This document shows, piece by piece, positions 17,285-25,434 of a stretch of 64,000 nt of DNA. The notes under the pieces are model-generated. The model was given only the letters and a program-made list of their open reading frames with translations, did not search any database and was not told the DNA's origin. The stretch comes from Mycobacterium colombiense. Lineage in GTDB: Bacteria > Actinomycetota > Actinomycetes > Mycobacteriales > Mycobacteriaceae. Both the position numbers and the translations under genes were made by a program. The DNA lies in assembly GCF_001672755.1 (NCBI RefSeq), contig NZ_LZKI01000162.1, forward strand, positions 1 to 64,000, written 5' to 3'. Position 1 is the stretch's first letter, and each line of letters begins with the position of its first letter.

Positions 17285-18055
17285 TCAGCGTAGAACAGTG
17301 CCACCGTCGACGTTGATCACCTGCCCGTTGATCCATTCGCCTTCCGCGGAGAGCAAGAATGCCACCAGAGCCGCGACATCGGCGGGACCACCAACGCGAT
17401 GACTACGAATCCGTCTGAGCGCTGACGCCTCCAGATCGGGCCACTGCGGGGCCGAACGAATCGCGTCGGTCGCGGTGAACCCCGGCGCGACCGCATTGCA
17501 CCGGATCCCGTCTTTACCCCAGCGGGCTGCCACGTGCCGGGTCAGCGCACCGATGCCCGCCTTCGCTGCGGCGTACGCCGGACGTGTCGGTTCTCCTTGA
17601 AACGCTGCCGCCGACGACATGTTCACGATCGCGCCCCCGCCTGTCGCCAGCATCGCCGGGATCGCGGACTTCATGGCCGCGACGTAGCCGCGCAGATTCA
17701 CGGTCATCACGCGGTCCCACAGCGCGAAGTCGATATCGACCACATCGCTGTCATCTCGCAGGGTGGACATGTCGGCGCCGATGGTGAATAGGCCGTCCAG
17801 CTGCCCAAAGGTATCGGTGGAGTGCGCGATCAGGTTGGCGACTGACTGGGGGTCAGCGAGGTCGAACGCGACCGCGACAGCCGTCCCTCCCCCACCGCTG
17901 ATGCGCTCCACGGTGCGCCGCGCAGCATCGATCGCAATGTCTCCCAGGACAACCCGGCACCCCTCTGCCCCCAGTCGCAGCGCCGTCGCCGCACCGATAC
18001 CGGTGGCACCGCCCGCGACGACCACAACCGCGCCCGCCAGGCCCTGCAAGCCCAT
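17285..18055 (-). CDS. Short-chain dehydrogenase/reductase
   Basis: A 256-residue SDR with GGATGIG motif, a Ser in IVNMSSAAAF, catalytic YAAAK and INGQVINVDGG at the end. The cofactor loop places Asp at the end of beta-2 (VLGDIAID), which favours NAD(H). The canonical NNAG is replaced by TIGA. AAGGAGG precedes the ATG. It is divergent from the second hydrolase gene, and the TetR gene follows 8 bp downstream. Confidence 0.83.
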   Translation of the reverse strand: MGLQGLAGAVVVVAGGATGIGAATALRLGAEGCRVVLGDIAIDAARRTVERISGGGGTAVAVAFDLADPQSVANLIAHSTDTFGQLDGLFTIGADMSTLRDDSDVVDIDFALWDRVMTVNLRGYVAAMKSAIPAMLATGGGAIVNMSSAAAFQGEPTRPAYAAAKAGIGALTRHVAARWGKDGIRCNAVAPGFTATDAIRSAPQWPDLEASALRRIRSHRVGGPADVAALVAFLLSAEGEWINGQVINVDGGTVLR

Positions 18056-18090
18056 CGGCGTGCCTCCTTGAGAGACGGGGGTTGACAGTA

Positions 18091-18131
18091 ACTCTATAAG
18101 CCTAGAGTATCACCTCTGCAACTCTAGAGTT
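18091..18131. promoter_or_regulatory. Paired palindromic operators in SDR/hydrolase divergent promoter
   Basis: Site 1 is ACTCTA-N6-TAGAGT (18091-18108). Site 2 is the perfect palindrome AACTCTAGAGTT (18120-18131). Both use the same ACTCTA half-site. On the minus strand TTGCAG (18116-18121) and TATAGA (18093-18098) are 17 bp apart and form a sigma70-like promoter for the SDR-TetR operon, so both sites cover promoter elements. A TTGACA box lies at 18082-18087 on the plus strand toward the hydrolase. The adjacent TetR is the likely repressor. Confidence 0.65.
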
Positions 18132-18154
18132 CAGGTGCAGAAAAGGGAGCGACC

Positions 18155-19399
18155 ATGGTCGGCATCCATCGCGAACGCCCCGGGGTCGACCAGTTGGCCG
18201 CCGCTACCGGGGACCCAGCCATCGCGCTCGGCGACGACATCTGGATGTCGCCCGGAGTGTCCAACGCCTACGCCATCGGCACTGACGCCGGCCGCGTTGT
18301 CATCAACGGCGGTTTGTTCTTCGAGGGTGAGCTGCGGCGCAAAGCTTTTCAGGACATACCCGGCCCCACTCGCGCTCTGATCGTCACCCAAGGCCATGCC
18401 GATCACTACGGCGGCGTCTATGCCCTGCGCGAGCCCAACACCGAGGTGCTGATGCACCGCAATTACCGCTACTGGCGCGATGACAACGAACGCCTCGGCG
18501 GGTACCGCGCACCCAAGACGGCCTTCGCGTTCCAGAAGTTCTCAGACGCCATCGTCGCGGCTCTCCACGACATCGATCCAGCCACCATCGACTTCTCGTT
18601 CCCCGAACCCGACACGACGTTCGACCACCGACACTCCTTCGCGGTGGGCGACCGTCGCTTCGAACTGATCTGGACTCCTGGCGGCGAAACTACCGACTCA
18701 CTAGTGGTATGGCTACCCCAAGACCGGATCCTGTTCACCGGCAATCTTTTTGGCCCGCTCTTCGGCCACGTACCCAACCTGATGACCATCCGGGGCGACC
18801 GCTACCGTGACCCCGTCCTCTACATCGAAGCACTCAATGCCGTCCTGGATTTACAGCCGCACAGACTGATCACCGGGCATTTCGACCCTATCGAGGGGGC
18901 CGACCGCATCGCCGAGGAAGTGACCGCGATGCGCGATGCCATGCGCGCGGTGCATGACCAGACGATCGACTACATGTCCTCGGGTCGCGATCTCTACACC
19001 GCTATGCGCGAAGTCGCAGCGCCCGAAGAGTTCGATGTCGGCGAAGGCTACGGCAAGACATCCTGGAACGTGCGAGCCATCTGGGAGACGTACGCCGGCT
19101 GGTTCCAACACCGCGACACCACCGAACTCTACGGCGTGCCAGCCGATTCCGTCGCTGCCGACATCGTCGACGCCGCCGGCAGCGTGCCACTGCTGCGCGC
19201 CGCCCGCGCACACCTGGACGCCGGCCGCGCAGTGCAGGCCCTGCACCTGACGAGTCTGATCCTGATCGCCCAGCCCGACCACGACGACGCACGCGAGATG
19301 GCCGCCGAAGCACACCAGGCCCTGCTGGACGACACCGAAAACTTCTGGGAAAAAGCATGGCTGACCAAGCGCATCGAAGAACTGAGGAGCTTTCAATGA
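18155..19399 (+). CDS. Alkylsulfatase-like metallo-beta-lactamase-fold hydrolase (copy 2)
   Basis: A 414-residue paralog of 14610-15875 with the same two-domain build. The metal motif is TQGHADHYGG (Q79, H81, D83, H84), again with Gln for the first His. TPGGETTDS, GNLFGPLFGH and LITGHFDP are conserved between the copies, as is the dimerisation-like region (GYGKTSWNVRAIWETYAGWF). It is the first gene of the second cassette, starts at an ATG behind GGGAG, and overlaps the following SDR by 4 bp. Two divergent copies may act on different sulfated or esterified substrates. Confidence 0.78.
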   Translation: MVGIHRERPGVDQLAAATGDPAIALGDDIWMSPGVSNAYAIGTDAGRVVINGGLFFEGELRRKAFQDIPGPTRALIVTQGHADHYGGVYALREPNTEVLMHRNYRYWRDDNERLGGYRAPKTAFAFQKFSDAIVAALHDIDPATIDFSFPEPDTTFDHRHSFAVGDRRFELIWTPGGETTDSLVVWLPQDRILFTGNLFGPLFGHVPNLMTIRGDRYRDPVLYIEALNAVLDLQPHRLITGHFDPIEGADRIAEEVTAMRDAMRAVHDQTIDYMSSGRDLYTAMREVAAPEEFDVGEGYGKTSWNVRAIWETYAGWFQHRDTTELYGVPADSVAADIVDAAGSVPLLRAARAHLDAGRAVQALHLTSLILIAQPDHDDAREMAAEAHQALLDDTENFWEKAWLTKRIEELRSFQ

Positions 19400-20142
19400 A
19401 CACCAACACCTTTGACTTCACCGGGTCTCACGTCCTGGTGACCGGGGGCACCGCCGGCATCGGAAACGGTATCGCCGCCGCCTTCGCCCGGGCCGGCGCG
19501 TCCGTGACGATCACGGGAACCCGAGACTCCGCCGCCGACTACGACGACGACCTCAGCGCGTTCACCTACCGGCAGTGCCAGATCCGTGATCCCGAATCCA
19601 TCGACGCCCTGGCCGAATCTCTCGGCGACTTGGACATTCTGATCAACAACGCAGGCGGTCCCTACCCCGCCGGAGACGAATACGACCCCGACGGCTACAT
19701 CGCCTCGGTAACCCAGAACATGTTCGGCCCCATGCGATTGACCATGAAGTGCCACGACCGCCTCAAATCAAGTAACGCCCCAGGCGGAGCCAGTGTCGTC
19801 AACGTGGTGTCGATGTCCGCGTTCCGATCAGCCGTGTTCGTTCCTGGCTACGCCTCATCCAAAATGGGTTTGATCTCGCTCACCATGAATCTCGCCCGCC
19901 AATGGGCCAACGACGGCATCCGGGTCAACGCCATCGCACCCGGACTCATCGACACCCGAATGACTAATCCCGCCATGGGAATTCCCGAGATCATGGACGT
20001 CGAGATCGGATTCCACACTCCCCTCGGCCGACCCGGCACCCCACAGGATTGCGCGGGCGCCGCGCTGTTCTTGTGTACCGACGCCGCGGCCTACATCACC
20101 GGAACGAGCATCGCCGTCGACGGCGGCTATCTCACCGTCTGA
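19396..20142 (+). CDS. Short-chain dehydrogenase/reductase (copy 2 of cassette pair)
   Basis: A 248-residue SDR with TGGTAGIG, DILINNAGG, VVNVVSMSAF and ITGTSIAVDGG. The YxxxK motif is present as YASSK. It is paralogous to 15872-16621 and, like it, is coupled to the hydrolase gene by a 4-bp overlap, which fixes the ATG at 19396. The sulfotransferase gene follows after 14 bp. A hydrolase-then-dehydrogenase order in both cassettes suggests sequential reactions. Confidence 0.85.
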   Translation: MNTNTFDFTGSHVLVTGGTAGIGNGIAAAFARAGASVTITGTRDSAADYDDDLSAFTYRQCQIRDPESIDALAESLGDLDILINNAGGPYPAGDEYDPDGYIASVTQNMFGPMRLTMKCHDRLKSSNAPGGASVVNVVSMSAFRSAVFVPGYASSKMGLISLTMNLARQWANDGIRVNAIAPGLIDTRMTNPAMGIPEIMDVEIGFHTPLGRPGTPQDCAGAALFLCTDAAAYITGTSIAVDGGYLTV

Positions 20143-20156
20143 AGGATCACTTCACT

Positions 20157-21353
20157 ATGAGCGAATTCGACAACATCGAAACTCCCGACGACGTGTTAGA
20201 TCTGGCCTCGCGCCGCGCTGGCCTGACCGAGGTCGAATCCGATTCGTGGAGAGAAGGACTCGCCTACATCCTCGACGAGCTCGACACCTCAGCGCACGCC
20301 TTCACCGACTACGGCCGACAACGCATTCTTGACGACGCCACCAATGCACTCGCGCGGCGACTGCAAATCCACGACTACATCTCCACCCACCCCCACGTGC
20401 TCGACACCCCCGTTGAACGGCCGTTGATCATCCTTGGCATGCCCCGCACCGGCACCACCGTCATTAGCTATTTGCTCGACAAGGACCCCGCTCGCCGCTC
20501 GCTGCTGCACTGGGAATGTGTGCACCCGGTTCCGCCCGCCACCACCGCCACCTTGCGTACCGATCCCCGATGCGTGGCCCTACTGGAAGAACAACGCAAC
20601 ATCCTCGCGTTCGCGAAGGAAGCCAAGATGTCAATTCCACACTGGGAAGACGCCGACGGGCCCACCGAAGACATGTTCATCCACAACCAGGACTTCAAAG
20701 GGCTGTCCTGGGATTCCTTCATGAACACCCCACGCTACGGCGACTGGCTGCTCCACGAGGCCGACATGACCAGCGCCTACGAATACCAGAAGCGCTACCT
20801 CCAGGTGCTGCAGTCAACCGCACCTGGCACCTGGAGCTTGAAAATGCCGTCGCACTCGGTGCACATCGAAACGCTGCTATCGGTATTCCCCGACGCCCGG
20901 CTGGTCTGGGCACACCGCGACCCCTACCGGGCAACGGCGTCCCTGGCCAACCTGTGGAAGTTGCCACGCAGCTTGACCCAGAAGCCGGAGGCCGTCGACC
21001 TGAACGCCATGGGCAAAGCCGCTGCCGCACAAATGCAAGTCCACGTCGAACGCCCACTCGCCGCACGCAAACGGATCGGCGACGAGCAGTTCTTCCATAT
21101 GTACTACTCCGAAATGATGCGTGACCCGATCGATGTCATGCGCCGCCTCTACGACTGGGCCGGCGATCCGCTGACCCCTGAAACCGAAGACGCCATGCGT
21201 GCGTGGCTAGCCGCGCACCCCCAAGACTTCTACGGCATCAACTCCTACAACCTCGACGAGTACGGCCTCACCGTTGAGCAACTCAAACCGATCTTCGCCG
21301 AGTACCTTGACACCTTCGATATCGAACTCGAGGCCAGCAATGCTCGCCCCTAA
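20157..21353 (+). CDS. PAPS-dependent sulfotransferase family protein (copy 2)
   Basis: A 398-residue Sulfotransfer_3 protein: 5'-phosphosulfate loop GMPRTGTTV (residues 94-102), WSLKMPSHSVH, and 3'-phosphate site HRDPYRATAS. It has the same N-terminal helical extension as copy 1 but is more diverged from it than the hydrolases are from each other. The ATG at 20157 is preceded by AAGGA. The VOC gene start overlaps its end by 14 bp. It should sulfate a hydroxyl group; the acceptor is unknown. Confidence 0.84.
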   Translation: MSEFDNIETPDDVLDLASRRAGLTEVESDSWREGLAYILDELDTSAHAFTDYGRQRILDDATNALARRLQIHDYISTHPHVLDTPVERPLIILGMPRTGTTVISYLLDKDPARRSLLHWECVHPVPPATTATLRTDPRCVALLEEQRNILAFAKEAKMSIPHWEDADGPTEDMFIHNQDFKGLSWDSFMNTPRYGDWLLHEADMTSAYEYQKRYLQVLQSTAPGTWSLKMPSHSVHIETLLSVFPDARLVWAHRDPYRATASLANLWKLPRSLTQKPEAVDLNAMGKAAAAQMQVHVERPLAARKRIGDEQFFHMYYSEMMRDPIDVMRRLYDWAGDPLTPETEDAMRAWLAAHPQDFYGINSYNLDEYGLTVEQLKPIFAEYLDTFDIELEASNARP

Positions 21354-21801
21354 CGACTGCTACCACACCGGACTCGTCGTCCCCGACATGGACGCTGCCG
21401 CACAAAGTTTGACCCGCGCCGCCGGATACACCTGGACACAACCCATTGAGGCACCGCTGTCCGTCACGACCGACGACGGTGACCGTGAGGTGCCCTTCAA
21501 ATTCGTCTACTCGATCGAAGCGCCCCATCTCGAGTTAATCCAAGAGGTTCCCGGCACGATATGGACGGCCTCCCCGCACGGAGCCGCCCACCACCTCGGA
21601 TACTGGACGGACGACCTGGCGGCGACAGCGGCCGCGCTCGAACACGCTGGATACCGACTGGAGGCCCGCCCCAGCGGCGAGGAACTCAAAATGTTCGCCT
21701 ATTACCTCGACCCTTTCGGGGTTCGCATCGAAATCGTGGAGCGCGGACTCTTTCCCAACTGGTCTGACTTCCTGGAGATGATGAAAGCCTCGACACAGTG
21801 A
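21340..21801 (+). CDS. VOC/glyoxalase-like protein (copy 2)
   Basis: A 153-residue VOC protein (DCYHTGLVVPDMDAAA, AHHLGYWTDDL, FGVRIEIVERGLFPNW). It is a clear paralog of 11897-12373: both share P-I-E-A at about residue 40 and the VPGT-WT-SP stretch. Its start lies inside the sulfotransferase gene (14-bp overlap), so it is the last gene of the second cassette. It ends 49 bp before the end of the convergent relaxase gene. Confidence 0.8.
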   Translation: MLAPNDCYHTGLVVPDMDAAAQSLTRAAGYTWTQPIEAPLSVTTDDGDREVPFKFVYSIEAPHLELIQEVPGTIWTASPHGAAHHLGYWTDDLAATAAALEHAGYRLEARPSGEELKMFAYYLDPFGVRIEIVERGLFPNWSDFLEMMKASTQ

Positions 21802-21850
21802 CGATGGCTTGACTCGGCGGGAGTGAGGTTGTCCGGGCCGAGTCTTCAGA

Positions 21851-24655
21851 TCAAAGTTCGAGTCCGAAGTCGGCGCTGCGGTGCTGGCTTTGGTCGATGG
21901 TCCGTTGGCCGACTTCTTCCATGTGGCGGTCGTGCTCTCGACGCGGGGCATTCCAGGCTTGGTAACTCTCGTTGCGGTGTTGGGTCGCGGCGGCGCGCAT
22001 GGCGAGCAGGGAGCGGACGCGATCGGGTAGTGCTTCGACCCGGGTATGTGTGGCGTAGTCGTGAGCGGTGATGACGGATTCGTCGTTAGCCAGGATGGCG
22101 CGCAGGAGGGCGGCAGCTTCGAAACTGTCCCCCCGCTGGGCGGTGTGGGTGCCGGCAGGCTCTTGGTGGCTGAATTCTCCTGCTTCGGTGGCACGTTTGT
22201 AGATGTGGGCGTGGTTGGCGTGCCGTCCGCGGGTCATCGCGACATACAGCAGGTTGCGGCTTGTGCACTCGCTGAGGACAGCGAGGCTGGCATCGGCGGT
22301 TACTCCTTGCGCGGAGTGCGCGGTGACGGCATAGCCGAGGCTGACGTGCTCCCGGAAGTAGTCCTGGTCGAAGAGAACGCGGGCGCCATCGTCGAGTCGT
22401 TCGGCACCAAGCAGATTGCGGGTGGTGTCGATCCCTGCGACTCGCCACCGGTTTCCGTTGCGCACCGACGGGAGCGAGTCCGCATTCGGAGTGGAGTGGT
22501 GGAACGCAATGGTGGGGTCGTTGCGGCGGCTGATGATCACATCCCCCACTGCCACCTGCTGCCCTCGGGCCACCGTCATCGTGGGTGCATCGGGGTGAAC
22601 ACGCTCGCCATGGATCCGCTGGTTCAGAGCGTCCACAATCTCCGTGGTGTCGCACACCAACAACGCGTCCCGGCCTAGCCTCGTGTCAGTGTTATAGGCG
22701 GCGAGCGCATCGCTGGCCATGGTGATGGCATCGCCACTGTGCAGCCGGTGGTGGGTGCGATACCAATCCACTGCATCACGAGTGTCTTTCGCGTCACCGT
22801 CGCGCAGCGCTAAAGACGCGTGCCGTTCTTCCGGGTCGGCCATCCGCCACACTTCCGACAGCTGTTGTGTCCAGGGCAGGTCGGTGCAGAGTTGGGCGAA
22901 CATGCCGCCGCGCGCTTTGACAGGGGCCAACTGATTCGCATCACCGACGAGAACGGTCTTGGCGCCGGCTTGGGTGGTCGCGGTCAGAAGGTGCCGCAGA
23001 TCGTCGGTGCCGACCATGCCGGCCTCATCCACGATCACCAACGTCGCGGGGTCCAAACTCAACGTGTCCTCCCGCAGCGCGTGGAGTGCTTTGGCGATCG
23101 TCATGCCCTCATCACCGGCACCCTCGCGCATCGCAACATCGACCGCCTGACCAGTGGGCGCCAACACCAAAACCTTCCCGCCGAATCGTTTGCGCACCGG
23201 CCCGGCCAACGCCCGCAACGAGGTGGTCTTGCCCGCACCTGCCGGCGCGCTCAAGGGCTGCACCAGCCAGGGTGAGCGACCGATGTTCTCCACCACCGCC
23301 TTCTGATCCTGGGATAAGCCTGCGGTGTCGTCCTCGGTCACCCACAGCATGCAGCGCGGATTCTGCGCGTCAACCAGATTCAGGACTGCGGCTTCTTCGG
23401 CCAGGATCCGCGCCAGCGTGAATCGCTCATGGCCCTCGCGCTGGTGCGCGGCGCGTGACGCGGTTAACCGCAGCCCGATGTCGTCAACCGCCGCCTCCAC
23501 CGCAGCGCGCGGTGACAATTCGCCATCGACGGGGAGTTGCGCGCCGACGATCTCGACTAGATCCGCGCGCGTGAACACCGCTTTCTCGATCTTCTCGGCG
23601 GCCGCGGCCAACCGCGCCTTGCTCAGCGGCGTCCGCGCCGTGGCGCGGCGGGCCGCGCGCGCTTCCAGGAACGCGGCGCGGTCCACCCCGAGACCCCGCG
23701 CGTCGGCGCGCCACTGCTGCTGCAACTGGTGCCAGGCCAGCTCCTCGGGCTTGGCCGGGCGCGTCGCTTTCTGCGCCGCTGCCAACTGCGCCGCGCTCAA
23801 CGAGCCGTCGGCCGAGAACAGGTTATGGGCAGCCCATTCCCGCAATTGTGAGGAGCGCCGCGACCACGCCTGGATAGTGTCGCGATCCACGCCCGCGATT
23901 TCGGCCATTCCAGTCGATGGATCGACCGGCTCCCATTCGATCCCCAACAAGTAGTGCAGTTCGCGGCGCAGGGTGGCCTGATAGATCACCCCGGCGGCGC
24001 GGGCCTCGTGATACAGCGACGTCCCGTCCAGCGACACCAACACCCCGTCGGCGCGGGCTTGCCGGTTCGGCACGATCACATGGGTATGCAGATGCGGATC
24101 CCCACACCGCGACGTCTCATGCTGATAGGCCACCGCCACCAACCCCGGTAACCGCACCAGATCCTTCTCCCCCGTCACCGGGTTGTGCACGCGGGTGTAG
24201 CCGGCATGAACGGCGAGATACTCCATTGCCTCGGCCAGCGCAGCGGCGTGCCCGGCCGCGATCGCCTTCTGCGCCACATCATCACCGCGCAACGCACGCA
24301 CCAGCGACACACTCTTGGGCGCGGAGAACGTCAGATCAAAACCATGCACACCGCGGGCACCGAATGCACGCCCTCGCGCGGCGTTCGGCGCAACCCCGTC
24401 ATCCAGCCAACGCGCCACCGCGGCTGAATCTGCTTCGCCGCCCGCGCGCTGCACATTGCTCAAACCCACCAGCCGCGCGGCGGTGTGCGCGTCGCCCGCG
24501 CACACCCACACCGGTGTCCGAGTCTCGTGCTCGGAGTAGTACTCCCCCAGCCCGCCATTCGCGCGCCGTAGATCAGAGCTTGCCCGCGAAGCCGTTGCGG
24601 CGGTGTCGATGTAATAGCTGACCGACGACCGCTTCAGCTTCGAAATCGTCAACAC
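21851..24655 (-). CDS. MobF-family conjugative relaxase-helicase (TraA/TrwC-like)
   Basis: A 934-residue protein starting GTG then LTISKL, the usual start of actinobacterial TraA relaxases. Catalytic Tyr pair SYYID lies at residues 13-17, and DLTFSAPKSVS (107-117) and the metal-binding HLHTH (188-192) define the TrwC relaxase domain. The C-terminal part is a superfamily I helicase with Walker A SAPAGAGKTTS and Walker B LVIVDEAGMVG, and motif AVTAHSAQGVTAD near the end. It nicks at oriT and unwinds the transferred strand. No coupling protein or VirB-type genes are visible in the island. Confidence 0.9.
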   Translation of the reverse strand: MLTISKLKRSSVSYYIDTAATASRASSDLRRANGGLGEYYSEHETRTPVWVCAGDAHTAARLVGLSNVQRAGGEADSAAVARWLDDGVAPNAARGRAFGARGVHGFDLTFSAPKSVSLVRALRGDDVAQKAIAAGHAAALAEAMEYLAVHAGYTRVHNPVTGEKDLVRLPGLVAVAYQHETSRCGDPHLHTHVIVPNRQARADGVLVSLDGTSLYHEARAAGVIYQATLRRELHYLLGIEWEPVDPSTGMAEIAGVDRDTIQAWSRRSSQLREWAAHNLFSADGSLSAAQLAAAQKATRPAKPEELAWHQLQQQWRADARGLGVDRAAFLEARAARRATARTPLSKARLAAAAEKIEKAVFTRADLVEIVGAQLPVDGELSPRAAVEAAVDDIGLRLTASRAAHQREGHERFTLARILAEEAAVLNLVDAQNPRCMLWVTEDDTAGLSQDQKAVVENIGRSPWLVQPLSAPAGAGKTTSLRALAGPVRKRFGGKVLVLAPTGQAVDVAMREGAGDEGMTIAKALHALREDTLSLDPATLVIVDEAGMVGTDDLRHLLTATTQAGAKTVLVGDANQLAPVKARGGMFAQLCTDLPWTQQLSEVWRMADPEERHASLALRDGDAKDTRDAVDWYRTHHRLHSGDAITMASDALAAYNTDTRLGRDALLVCDTTEIVDALNQRIHGERVHPDAPTMTVARGQQVAVGDVIISRRNDPTIAFHHSTPNADSLPSVRNGNRWRVAGIDTTRNLLGAERLDDGARVLFDQDYFREHVSLGYAVTAHSAQGVTADASLAVLSECTSRNLLYVAMTRGRHANHAHIYKRATEAGEFSHQEPAGTHTAQRGDSFEAAALLRAILANDESVITAHDYATHTRVEALPDRVRSLLAMRAAATQHRNESYQAWNAPRREHDRHMEEVGQRTIDQSQHRSADFGLEL

Positions 24656-25128
24656 TCGCAGACCCACTCACCAACTGACGGTCGACGACGCTTACTGCGC
24701 CACAGCCATTCTCGCACATTGTGCAAATGTGCCAAGGCGAATAAAGGATTTGAGAGAGGTGAGATGGATTGATGTAAGTGTAATGGGGACAGGGTATTTG
24801 GGACGTATTGGTATGCGATGATGTGTTGCGTTATGGGTAGGTGATGACGTTGGAGAACGTTGGGTAGAGGACGTGAGGGTAGAAGCGGGAGCGGCTGCCT
24901 CGGCGCGGGACTTGTACGCGGCCGTGACATTGGAGGGTGCGGATGATCTCCGGCGAAAAATCTGTGCATGAGACGTCGGTGGAGCGACTTACAGTTGTGT
25001 TAGTCGGCTCGATGGATGCCACACCGGGGCGATCAATCCGCCCGTTGCGGTGCAGACCCTCTGGGCATCAATCGCATAAAGCATCTGCTGCCCATCCTCG
25101 GTCGGCCAGCAGGGACTCCCGAAGGGTG
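24656..25128. other. Non-coding region between relaxase and excisionase-like gene; oriT candidate
   Basis: This 473-bp stretch has no convincing gene. It contains a perfect hairpin, GCACATT-GTGCA-AATGTGC (24714-24732), about 60 bp upstream of the relaxase start. From about 24740 to 24920 the plus strand is unusually rich in G and T and poor in C. An inverted repeat plus strand bias beside a MobF gene is what an oriT looks like, but no nic consensus is recognised. A 106-residue open frame on the minus strand is compositionally biased and has no start signal. Confidence 0.45.
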
Positions 25129-25335
25129 ATGAATGAGATGCACGACAGCGTATTTAACAACTTGCCGCTACTACTACCCGTGCCTCAAGCAGCCGAACTC
25201 CTGGGAGTGAGCCGCGCCGCGGCGTATCGGCTGGCGGCTTCGGGTGAACTGCCCACTCGCCGACTCGGCGGGCGGGTGTACATCGTCACATCGGGTCTGC
25301 GCGACCTCGTCGCGTTGCAGGGCGAATGGGCATAA
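25129..25335 (+). CDS. Small excisionase-like HTH DNA-binding protein
   Basis: A 68-residue protein with a MerR/excisionase-type winged helix: PVPQAAELLGVSRAAAYRLA, then ASGELPTRRLGGRVYI as recognition helix and wing. This matches the AlpA/Xis family that binds attachment sites and directs excision. GAAGGG lies just upstream; the second ATG at 25138 would have better spacing. The integrase starts 99 bp downstream on the same strand, the normal xis-int order. Confidence 0.8.
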   Translation: MNEMHDSVFNNLPLLLPVPQAAELLGVSRAAAYRLAASGELPTRRLGGRVYIVTSGLRDLVALQGEWA

Positions 25336-25434
25336 GTAGCCGCCCGCGTATGCGAGGCCCCCAGAAGTGTCATGCGCCAAGCCGGGTGTGACTTTGGCAG
25401 GCTCTGAAGAAGCGGCGAACGAACTGGTGATCCG

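Noticed and set aside
21851..24667. Longer relaxase start at 24667
   Set aside because: The GTG at 24655 gives the family's usual LTISKL start; the four extra residues have no counterpart.
24649..24969. 106-residue open frame on the minus strand between relaxase and excisionase genes
   Set aside because: Composition is dominated by Pro, His, Leu and Ser from pyrimidine-rich DNA, with no ribosome site and no recognisable domain; the region fits non-coding oriT DNA better.
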